From Ornithodoros turicata (lineage: Eukaryota > Arthropoda > Arachnida > Ixodida > Argasidae): DNA of 64,000 nt. Position 1 is the stretch's first letter, and the number at the start of each line of letters is the position of its first letter. The notes under the pieces were generated by a model. It searched no databases and was not told the origin of the DNA. It saw nothing but the letters and a program-made list of their open reading frames with translations. Positions 24,101 to 36,100 of the stretch are shown here, piece by piece. Position numbers and translations under genes: made by a program. The DNA lies in NCBI RefSeq assembly GCF_037126465.1, contig NC_088204.1:74585807-74649806 (forward strand). Reading direction: 5' to 3'.

Positions 24101-27100
24101 CGCGTATTTTCTTACGTGGCCTCAAAGCCATTTATAGGGAGAGTTTGGCCATTCTCTGATACTTTGCCGCTTCATTGGTGTAGCCTGTTTTGACGTCAGA
24201 GTCGTCGTTGCGCCGCACAAAAAGCCTGAATCCAAGCCGAATCCGCTTATCAGCCATCTGGTGCGCGTCATTTTGATGCTGTCCGCCAGCTGGTCGACAG
24301 CTTTGTGGTCGCGCTGAGTGTAGTCTACAGGAATAACCAGCTACTGACACACAGCCGCCTGTGATAAGGGGGGCTTTGTTGCCAAACTGAGAGAGTTCAA
24401 GGATGAAGGGCTTTTGAAGGGCGAAGTACGCTCGTGCCTTCCCTCCTTGCATCAAAATGGCGTCGGCGGCCGGCTGACGGTGGGGCAACAATACGGTGCG
24501 CAAGTGCGTCTCTGCGCATGAGAGGAGATAGTGAGAGGGAAGAGGGAGGGCGCCGCCGTAGCCAATGGGGCTTCCCGAGTGGAGTATAACCGAGAGAGGA
24601 GATATGCGCAGAACGCTCGGTTACTTGCAGAGCGTATAGAGCACGGCGAGGGAGGGCGTGCAGCTATGACGTCGCATGACGCGCTTCAAGTTAGGCGCCT
24701 CCTAATGGCCAAGCTCCCTCTATAAACGGTTCTGCGTGGCCCCTGGAAATCCGAAGCCCGGATAAATAAGGCAAATTGCGTGGAAAGAAATCTGTCCCTA
24801 TGATTCTTGACCGGATAGCGTGGGATCCGGATAAGCGAAGACCGGAGAAACGAGGGTGAACTGTGCATTAGAATGACCCTAGCTCCCCTTTTCCGTGGGG
24901 GGAAAACGGGGCAGGCAATCAATCGAATCTTGCTGGAACACGTCACCGGGTGTCAGTCATGTCGTCTCAGTTTCCAATCGGTGCCACCGCGCAGCGCTCT
25001 GCAGCTTGCTGTCTCGTCTCTGCCTGGAACGTTGCATTCTGTTTCTTCAACGCTCTCTCTATTCGTGTTGTGGTTCTCTTCGTCTCTTCATTCTGTCAGC
25101 ACCTTCTCTCACTTTATCTGTCTATCATCTTTAACAATGATTTCATCGAGATGAAGCTATGAAATCAGCAGGCTTATCCAGAAGGATGCGAAAGAGATGG
25201 GGCGTCATCTGAGTGGTCCACTGCCTTTGTGTGTTGTGTTAGGAAGCGGGAGAGGGCCCGCTAATCAAACTGACTCGCCAGGGGAGTGGAAGCAGCAGTG
25301 GTTGGCAGCAAAGGCGACGCGGCGATAGATCACCCTGCCTGGCCGACTCGGACAGCGATTCGGTGACGGACGTTGACCAAGACGGGGACTCATTGGTTCC
25401 GTCGCCTTTGCAACCCCCGCTCAACAATGCGATTGCGGGTCAGAGGTGAGTCCTTTCTGCCTTTTGCCGCGTTCTCCGCTTGCGATTTTCTGGCTTCCTT
25501 AAGGTGCCGCACCGGACTGCAAAAATGCTATTGTGTATTGAAATCAACCCTACTGAAAGATTCAGTGTTAAATGTAAATGCGGTCAGTGACCATCACCAA
25601 CGCCACCTAGATAAAGATGTCTTCCTTCCTGCTTTGCCACATGGATACATGGTGGTGGTAACGTTGAAGAGCAACTTCCCCTTGTTGGCCTCACAGCGTC
25701 ATGGATACATAACGTCGAGATGTCATCAGCTCCAGCCAATCCAGCTCAGATAAATTGCGCTCTGGCGATGGTGTTTCATAGTTCGGTATCTCGTTAATTC
25801 ACTTTCTTTTCTGGGAAAATGAGCAACTGCATGATATGGTGATTATCTAATAAAGTAAAGGCGATCCGGATTTCAAATTGCAAGACACTTCTGTTGTCTT
25901 CTCCTGGTCTTTATAGCGTCTGTCCCGTCGCGCGCAAGACTGGGCGAGATCAACTTGTACATCAGGTTTAGGCTTACGGCATCTACCAGGAAGCAAGATG
26001 GGTTGAGCAACATTTTCGAGGAAAAGCATATGACCGCTGTTCATTTTATTCCAGCACACCATCCTCTGACCACAGTCACTGTAACGGGGGTTTGCCTTCC
26101 ACAACAATCAACAACCACGGTGGTGCCACCTACAACAATCATCGAAGCCCGAACAACAACAATAACCACAAACGACAAAACATACTTACGAAACAGAACA
26201 ACACCAATGCTGGTAGTCCTCCGAAGCCCACCGCTACAGTTGCTGAACCTACAGCAGCGACACCTCGCGATGAGAAGTCACCTCCGGCGACGCCTCCTAG
26301 TGCCGATGGCAGTCGGAAAGCGTCACTGACGCCCCAGGGGTCGCTGCTAAGTAGACACAATTCACTGCAAAGCCAACATTCCGCAGCATTCAGCCGGCAC
26401 AACTCTCTGAGCAGCGCAGCTGGTAGTTACCTAGAGAGCCGCCACAACTCGCTGGTTTGCAAGCCGAGCAAGAAGCTGAATCTTGAGGGTAGCATGCTTC
26501 ACGTCAAAGTGGACAACGCAGCGGCAGCTGCGCTGGCGCTTGGGGAGCGTACTGGAAATGTTCCTAAGGTGAGAAATCAGGCGGGAAAGGAATGGCGCAG
26601 CATGACTGCTATCTGCATACTCTGCTTTTAACAATAATGGCCGAATTTATAAAGTATTATGTTGGGAAATTGTGTTCCTTTTTTCTTATGGGATCTACAA
26701 TAATATGACGATAAAACGAAGGAATGATTAATGTCATTTATTCAACAACAACACAAACAAAAACAAAAGACTAGGAAAGAAGGCGAGAGAACGAAGGCTT
26801 GTCCTGAACCTGATACTGCCTTGTTAGATCTTGCTTTCGGATGCAGAGTTGCTTTCGGATGCAGAGTATTTACATATTTACGCAGTTAACTACTCTCTAG
26901 CAGTAGCCTATCCTGTACAGAGTGCCTTAGGTGAAGTCTAGAGAACCAGAAGAACGCAGGCACTGTCAGAGATACGTTACACGCGATTCTGTTCAGGACA
27001 CAGACATGCTAGCTTTGGTGACCTGTCTGGCCACTAGTATGAGTAGTATGGTGTGGGGCAGACAGCTCTAGAAAAGTCAGCACCTATTGTGTTTTCTGGA

Positions 27101-30100
27101 TTCGCCAGACGTCGCAGTTAGAGGCTATCCGGGACTCTTCTAATGGGGATGGCGCTTCGGTCTTGGACATCATGCTAAATGCAATAGCTTAGGTCAATTA
27201 AAGCATCATGTGATGACGGGAACTGACAGGGGTCATCCCCCCCCCTCCTAGATCCGTGCTTAGTTGCAGATTATGTGCAATTATATCTGGCACTCTGTAT
27301 TCCTTATTATCTGGCTTTCATCTGGCGCAATCAGACTTACGCTGAGCGCGATATTTGTCCATGTGGTATTTTTTTTAATTCTCCAGTCTTTCATCTTACC
27401 TGTTACTTATTCATGTTTCTTCAGCTTTGCTGGTTCTTCGAACCACAATGGTGGCGGTGGTGTTTCGAAAACAGACAAGACTACTCGCTGTTCATCTTCT
27501 CGCCCGAGAGCAAGTTAGTCACTGATGTTCTTTAGCAAACATTTAATAGTCCTCCACACTAGACAGCGGACACGATGTAGCAAGAATAACTATGGCTACC
27601 ATTGCAGAGCACGTGCGTATTGCAACCATATGACGAGAGGTCGCTGGTTTGACTACACTGTGCTTGTCTTCATTGCCCTCAACTGCATCACATTGGCCAT
27701 GGAGCGGCCCAACATTCCGCCCAAGAGCCTCGAGAGAGAAGTCCTCATTGCGGCAAACTACACTTTCACCGTGGTATTTGCCTTCGAGATGTTGGTCAAA
27801 GTAAGTTAAACTTATGGAACGACCTATGAGAGGGTACCTAGCTCTTGGACAGACTGGAACGTGCTTCTCCTGTATGAAATCACATTCGTACGTGCATTCC
27901 TGTAACGCTCTCATAATACCAGGACACCAAGGTAGCAATAAAGGACGTCTTAGCCGCGTGGTGCCATCGTTTGTACGGGAGCACTGGTGTGACAAAAAAA
28001 AAAAAACATTCGAACCAGAGAGCTTCAGCAGTGCAAATCCCCTTGCGTCATCGCGTAAAGCACATTGGTACAGAACATCGACGCGCCAGACCAGCACAGG
28101 TCCTGCTGCACTGGTCTAGCGTATAGTACGCAGGGAAAACGTGACTCAGATTTCATTAGCAATCTGCAGTGCCAAAGATACGGTTATGCTCCCGACCTCC
28201 GCTAACTTTAGCGTCGGACGCCTAGCATCGCAGCGGTGGCAGCTGTGTCTATCGTTACCTACGGATGTCATGACCTTTGTAATATGGGGTACGTGTGAAA
28301 TAGCATGCACGTGGCTATTGTAATATGCACAGGTAATAGCGAAAGGATTATGGTACGGCAAAAAGGCCTACTTCAACAGCGGTTGGAACAAGATGGATGG
28401 TGTTCTGGTCCTCATCTCCCTAGTGGACTTTTTCCTGACATTTGTTGCGGATGGAAGCCCCAGAATCTTCGGCATCCTTCGAGTATTCAGGTTACTACGC
28501 TCCCTACGACCGCTTAGGTAAACATTTTTTTTCCCCATTGATTCTAATCTCATTCCAGCTGTGTCCTGATACACACTTTAAAGAGGAAGCTCCACCACAT
28601 AGCACGCTGAAGGCCAACCATTGTACAGAGTGATACCTCTATCACTCTTGATTTGTGGAACGCGCGGGGCGTACGCTTTTTTGTGACAATTAACATTTCT
28701 GCATAAGTGTCACAAAAAGGCTTACACCCCCTTTTTTTGAACAAATCAGTGGAGAGGACGATGTCATTCGGGATGGCCGTTGGCTAGGATCGTGCTATGC
28801 GTTGAAGTTCTGTTTTAAGACCCCTCTGACACTTTGCTCTCCCCGATGAACTCACGCACCCTCTACGCATCTCCTTTTTTATTGGCTATAGTCGTGATGA
28901 CGCAAACTTCCGTGTGGCCAACAATGGCGAACCGACCCTGCCATTACCCCTCCCCCCTCTTTTAAGAGTGCATATTTGGACAACAGCGAAGTACACATAC
29001 TTTTCCTCTGCATTTATCACCGTGCACCGTGTACGCCCTTTACCTGCCGCTTGTACAGCACTGTGCACAGTTAACTGTAACACGACCCCCGTACAACCGG
29101 TGGCCCCAGTACAAAGTGCGCAACGGTTCCCGACAATGCGAGTTGCAAACATGAAGGTCAGGTTTCGACTTACATGTTTACTACTCGCATTGTGGCGAAC
29201 CCTTGCGCACTTTCTACTGGGGCCACCGATTGTACGGAGGTCGTGTTACTGTTAAGTGTGCACAGTGCTCTACGCGCCAATGCTGATCATACCTGGGCAG
29301 TACAGTAAAGTGTAGATTGCAATCTCCGTTTCCTATTTTAGGGTGATCAACCGTGCCCCCGGACTCAAGCTCGTTGTCCAGACCCTCATGTCCTCCCTAC
29401 GACCTATTGGCAACATAGTTCTTATCTGCTGCACATTTTTTATTATTTTCGGTATCCTCGGCGTTCAGGTAAGAAGCTCTATCAATCGAGTTGTATTTAT
29501 AATAGTAGTAGTTATAGGTGTTATATGTACAAAGTGTTTTTCCTGTTGTTGTTGTTCGTCACAGATTATTTATAAGAAAGCTATGAGAGCTGCATCGATG
29601 CCGTTTTTTCAAGCACATTGCGGACATAGATTCAACGAGAGCGTATAACCACTAGATGACTAATTATCTACAATTCATTAATTAACTTTTGAATTAGAGA
29701 TTTTCGGGGAAAGGTCAGATAGGAGAATTCGAGCCAGTCATTATTCAAGGTCCCCCCATAGTATAAATATCCTGAAACGGGCGCATACCTTGAGATACCC
29801 ACCACCAGATATTGGTATGCAAATAAGTCGAAGCTGGAACAAGCGCGTCGCTATTCTCACATTTCCCCAAAACCCTCTAATTAAGACGTCAACAAAACTT
29901 CAACAATTGGTCACCTACCAGTTACATACTCTGTTCGACAGAAGGGAGGCCTGGCCATATAACCCACTTGAAAAAACGGCATCGATGCGGCTCTCAGTAC
30001 TGCTTTTATTCAGGGTGTTTTTTTTATTCGTTACAGAATTGTTATAACAAAAACTAGCAGAGCAAAATTGATACCGCTTTAGCAGGTGGGTTATACGGCC

Positions 30101-33100
30101 AAGCGAACATCTTGTAGGACAGCGCATGCAACTACTGGACGAGTAATTAGCTAAAATGCATTAACTAACTGATTAATTAGATGTTTTCTGGGAAAAGCGA
30201 GATAGCACAATTGGAGCCAGTCATTATTCAAATCCATCGACGTTATTAAACACCCTGAAAAGCGAACGTACTTCGAGCTATACATTGCCAAATTTCTTTA
30301 TGCAAATGAGCCGAAACCAGAACTACACACCACTCGAGCGCAGAAAGAGCGACAGGCAATCCATGTAAGACGGTCACGTGCTTTCGAACGATGGGGCTGA
30401 TTGGAGTAGGCGCTAACCTGTTGGCCAGATAGATCGCTATCCGACTCAGATAAGGCAAAGGTCGCGTCGCTTCTGCGCTCGAAAAGCGTTTAGTTCTGGT
30501 TTCGGCCCATTTGCATACCGAAATTTGGCAATTTATATCTCAAAGTACGTTCACATCACAAGGCGTATAATGAGGACTGTGGATTTGAATAATCACTGGC
30601 TCCAATTCTGCCGTCTTGCATTTCCCACAAAAAAAAGTCTAATTAATACATTAATTAATATACCTCTACCCGAGAAACGTCATCATGTACGTTGGTAAAC
30701 AGACTGAAACCGAAACAAATCGGAAGTGGAGGGCTGGGTTCCACGAATGGGCACTTGTTCGTTGCCTCCTATTGAAAGAAAAGTAGTGCCGAAGGTATCG
30801 CGTTCCTTTCAGGGACCATCGTAATCCCCTCAAGACCGTGGCTTTCGGGTGCGACCTTGTGCTCCCCTAGCTTCGAGCGTAGTTCAGGTCTACCAAATTG
30901 GTGGCGCTGTCGAACACTATGATGTCATCTGTTTACAAACAGGAAGAGGTCTATTAATTTGAGCTAATTAGTCGTCCAGTAGTTGCGTACGCTGTCCTGC
31001 AGGATGTTCGCTTGGCTGTATAACCCACCTGCAAAAAACGGCGTCTATTTTGCTCTGGTAGTTTTTTTATAAAAATTATGTAACGAATAAAAAAAACACC
31101 CTGTATTAAGAAATCGCTGTTGAAAGAGAAAAAGGCCTTGTATATCGAATTCCTGGTGGTTTGCTTGAACTGCACAGTTTCGGTGCCGAGAACGCGATGA
31201 ACTAATACGTACACGTCTTGCGTTGTCTTGACTCTTTCAGCTGTTCAAAGGCTCTTTTTACTTCTGCGAAGGCCCCGACGTGAAGGGCGTGAAAACGAAA
31301 GAAGACTGCCTGGCCAGGGGCATGGTCTGGACCAATAGGAAATACAACTTTGATCACTTGGGACAGGTACCTTTGTGAGAGGAGTAAACGCAACGGGAGT
31401 GATTCCTTGTTGTTTGTCTTTGCAGGCTCTAATGGCGCTGTTCGTCTTATCGTCAAAAGACGGCTGGGTCAACATCATGTACTCAGGACTGGACGCGGTG
31501 GCAGAGGGAGTGCAGCCCGTGGAGAATTACAACGAATGGCGGCTGCTCTATTTCATCTCCTTCCTGCTGCTGGTGGCTTTCTTCGTGCTGAACATGTTCG
31601 TGGGCGTGGTGGTAGAAAATTTCCACCGCTGCCGAGAGGAACAGGAGCGGGAGGAGAGGGCCTTGCGTGCTGCAAAGAGGGCCCGCAAGCTAGAGAAGAA
31701 GCGCAGAAGTAAGCCAGCATGTTAACTAACGCCGCACTAACCGCCGTATCCTCGCTCCGCTCTTGGGGGTCCCTGGGGGGGGGGAGGGTATATTATTGGA
31801 AGCCGAAAGAGAGGGAAGGTTAGTCAGGCACAGGTCGACTTGCTATTCCTTCAAAAAACAAAAAAGTTGCACCTAAAGAGGAAAAATGGCCTTAGAGGCT
31901 GGTCGAGAGGCCAGAGGCATGAAGGAAGCGCAGGGGGGGTAGTCGTGACCGCCCCCTGGTTGTGCAGGACAGGGCTGAGGAGTGGCCAAGTTGGGGTAAC
32001 CAAGTTGTCGTAAGTGGCGTTGGAAGAGAGTCGTTGAGCGAGGTATTATTTGCAGGATAACAGATAGTGCTGAGTGTTGGCTTCCACGCAAAGCGTTCAG
32101 CAGTTGGTGGGGGAGTTCGACTGGCGCATTTTATATGAGTGAGGGTGTGCGCACCACAACGCTCTGCCCTCGAAGCTCTTTTGACCTTTTTGGACACCAT
32201 AGGACTTCGATCCTTATTGTGAAGGGGCTCATTATTTCATTCCCCGCATCACCACCAGCAATGGGGTAGAGCATCACCCCTGGCGATGAAACTCCCCATT
32301 TAGCATCGCACAATAAAGTTATTGCTGTTGTTGTTGTTGTTGACATTTCCAGTTCTCTGGAAGAAGTCGCAGGCTCTGGCTTGAGTGATTCTCAACAGGC
32401 AATAAAGAATTACGGCAGTGAATATATCTTTGATTTGTTTCTTTGTGCCCGCATTGCAGAGATGCGGGAACCGCCGTACTATGCCAATTATTCCAAGCCC
32501 CGCCTCTTCACCCATAACATCGTGACGAGCAAGTATTTCGATCTCGCCATCGCCGCTGTGATTGGCCTCAACGTCGTTACCATGGCCATGGAGTTCTACA
32601 GGATGCCAGTGGTCAGTTGCTTGTTTCTGAGGGCACACTTGTCCAGCAGCTGTGAACGGGCGCTCAAAACTTTTGATTTGCTCCCATAGGAACTGGAATA
32701 TGCCCTGAAGATATTCAACTACTTCTTCACGGCCGTTTTCCTGCTTGAACTGTCCATGAAAGTGGTTGCCCTCGGGATTCCCCGATACCTTGTGGACAAG
32801 TATGATGCTTGCCTCTGACCTTCCAGTGACTTGTAGTGGTATTGCAAAGCGTAACTGTTACAACTACTGCCTTCCAGGTGGAACCAATTGGATATCCTGA
32901 TTGTGATCCTTTCCATCATGGGCATTGTCCTTGAAGAAATGAAGTCTGATCTGATCCCTATCAATCCCACCATCATCCGCGTCATGCGAGTGTTGCGGAT
33001 CGCCAGAGGTTAGTCTTGCCAACGCAGTATGAACTTTCTATCGCAAGAGAAATCGCGTTAAAGCGATCTTATGGGTGCCTACAAGTGTTCTTGTTGCCAT

Positions 33101-36100
33101 AACGTTTCCAGTGCTGAAACTGCTGAAGATGGCCAAGGGCATCCGTGCTCTGTTGGACACAGTGATGCAAGCGCTTCCTCAGGTCGGAAACCTCGGCCTT
33201 CTCTTCTTCCTGCTGTTCTTCATCTTTGCTGCACTCGGCGTCGAACTCTTCGGCAGACTAGGTACATATCCTCCTAGGGGTACAGACCTGTAAAGTCGTG
33301 CTTACGCACAAAAGTCTTCAGTGCTCCCATGTCTTCTCGAAGGGGCCTATATCTCTGAGCTTGCATCCTCATTGGTTACATCACCGAGCTTTTCGTTGCA
33401 GAGTGTGACGAAAGTCACCCATGTCAAGGACTCGGAGAGCATGCCCACTTCCATAACTTTGGGATGGCGTTCCTGACATTGTTCCGCGTTGCCACTGGTG
33501 ACAATTGGAACGGGATTATGAAAGTGAGCCACTTACTCCATACTCTATGTACCTGTCTTAAAGGGACTATGAAACGATTTTTTTCTTCGTTTCGTTCGAA
33601 AGAAGACATTTTTCTGAGTCTAGAACCGAAATTTTACTTTCGTCGCGCGAGCGGATTTCTCGGGAGCGAATTTAAACGGAGCGGCGAAGGGAGGACAGCT
33701 GGCGCCGCGTCGTGACGAGCTGCCGAGCGGAGACACAACGGGTAACTTGACGCGACCACGGCCGGCTCGGCAACACGTCATCGTGACGTGTTGCCGAGCC
33801 GAGGAATCCCGCCAGGAGCATGCGCCGTAGGATCCCGCGTATGCGTTCATCGGGAGTGGAAATCTCCATGACAGCAGCTTTCGCGCGATCGGCAGATTTC
33901 GGCAGTGGCGGCACCCACAGCGCGAGCTCGCGGCATTACTTGCCATTGTGCAACACCGGTGACGTAACGGGGAACCGAAGAGCGGTCCGTACAGTTACAC
34001 CATCGGCAGGGAAATATGCGCGGGAGAGGAGGAACGCGGAAGAGACATTTCCAGCGCGCGCTCCTCGCAGAGTGGAGCGATTTTGTCCGGAAAAATTTGT
34101 GGCATATTAGTTTCTCTGCGGGAAGAACAGTTTCCATCGAAAAAAAGTATGGGGGTTCGGGAAATTTCATAGTCCCTTTAATCTACCCCCATGCATTTAC
34201 GCAGGACACGCTGCGTGACGAGTGCGACTCCCGTAGCGACTGCGTGCGCAACTGCTGCGTCTCACCCATCATCGCGCCGCTCTACTTTGTGGTCTTTGTG
34301 CTGATGGCACAATTTGTTCTGGTGAATGTCGTCGTGGCCGTCCTCATGAAACATCTCGAGGAATCACATAAGCAGCAGGACGACGATCTCGACATGGAAG
34401 CTGAACTACAGGAAGAAATGGAGCAGGAGCTACTCGAAGCCAAGGTACGCTCCCTTATCAGTAACAAAGCGAGTCACTGCCCGTCTCAACTACACTGTTT
34501 TTATGTACCCATAACTGCACAAGAAGTGAGGAAGGCTGTTGGTGGGAGGCAGGGTGTGCTCTCTAACTATACTTTGGAACAGGTTAACTCCGCCCGCATA
34601 TCTTACGACGTCCGTGATTGGCTTCGGCGGGAACATAACGCTTCCGAGTCACAACGTAGTGCGCCGACATGCTTCCAACTGTTGCTTTTGCACTGATCGT
34701 ACTGTATGCTGCTGCGAAAACACCCGATACGATTCTTTTTTTTTTATTCTGTGTTAGTGCCGCGAAGCAACTGCGGCTACCGATACGATATGATGTACTT
34801 CGAGCGCATTTGCATGTTTTTTAAAGCAAACACGTAAAATAGTCGCGCTAACAAAACATGTTGATCGGCTTCCCCGTCCGCCGTCTTCTCGTATACTCCA
34901 TTCTGCGCTGGCGGAGATATACCTCTGTGCCTGCAGCTCCTGAGTTGTCTCGGAGTATAGTGGTTGTCTAATGACCCCGCCTTCCCAATCACATGTGGTA
35001 GTACTTGAACGGTTATTCATAAGCTATATGGTATCCCCTTTTGAATTTGCATGCAAGCAGTAGAGATCTCTCTCATAATTTTAGAAGAATATCAGCTATT
35101 GCCTAGCTTTATTTCGTGAGTCTATGCCTTCTGAGGTACTGCTTCGTGTGATTGAAGAACAAGAAATATTCGTAGAGCATAGTAACCGCACGCAAGCTAG
35201 CTGGTGTAAATACGACGACGACTGCACCATCTCCTCGAGGCTGAGGAGTTCGGGAACAAGAACTAAAGGGACCAGGAGAAAAGGAGACGGGATATCGGTG
35301 AACCTACCGCGAAAGAAATGCGTGTTCAAATGTGGCATGTTTACAGAGCCGTCATCTGGCCATAATATGTGACCACGTCACATGGTCATAGGATGTCACG
35401 TGGCGGTGGCTGTCACGTGGTAGTTAACCGTATAAACCTTTCGCTTTAATATTCACGTGACATCTTCCTGACATTGCTGTGATTTGTGCGTTTTATATCG
35501 TTCGAAAGAGCCCCTCTTGGACCAGCCATTGCTTGAGATCAGTAGTAACCCAGGGGAACAGCTGCCGGTAAAGCTGTCCGTGCAATACTGAGGATTATAA
35601 CTTTTTGACATTCAGTGTTGTCATATTCTAACGTTTCCAGGACAGGGCTCGAGTATCTGACTGCTGTTGTCATTTTTGTTCATGCAGAATAAACTTGCTC
35701 TGGAAGCAAAGATAGAATTTCACAAGCCCATCATGAAAATGTCATCTCTGCCAGCAAACTTCACCTTCTACTTCCAGTGTGAAGATGCGGGTACGAGGCA
35801 TCAGCTCGATCATGAACGTACCGGTGCAACTCGTCCCTTTTAACAATAGTACTTGTCCTGCTCGCATGACTTGGAAGCACGATGCTTATTGTTCTGCAGG
35901 TCTCGGTTGTGAACGCACAAGGCATTTGATTTTATTCTATGACTAATCACATGTCATGCATGCTGCTTTTCTTGCTTGCAGATCCTCCCATTAATTTCGC
36001 TGCCGCCTAGCGAACGTAAGACGCTCTCTGTTTCTCCTAATCTCATTCATGCTCCGTTTGCTTTGGTACCCGCTTTGCATCCCTGCCTTTACAGCACATA

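Larger units (their letters stand above)
19062..25281 (+). other. Large Cav3 intron with three inverted-repeat elements
   Basis: Elements lie at about 19313-20403, 22317-22741 and 23523-24863. Between them I recognise only a TG repeat at about 21367-21385. An additional linker exon cannot be excluded. Confidence 0.5.
29469..31240 (+). other. Cav3 intron made almost wholly of fold-back elements
   Basis: Two related fold-back elements abut at 29567-30010 and 30011-31103. The second carries an insertion of another family at about 30665-30957. Confidence 0.7.

Noticed and set aside
25299..25317. GCGATAG as acceptor for Cav3 exon 12
   Set aside because: With the phase 0 donor of exon 11 it gives an early TGA; the upstream CGCCAG acceptor keeps the frame open.
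32341..32460. CATTTCCAG acceptor at about 32350 as an extra III-IV linker exon
   Set aside because: In the required phase it reads to TGA after about ten codons and no donor follows; it sits beside a retroposon tail. A truncating isoform is not excluded but has no support.
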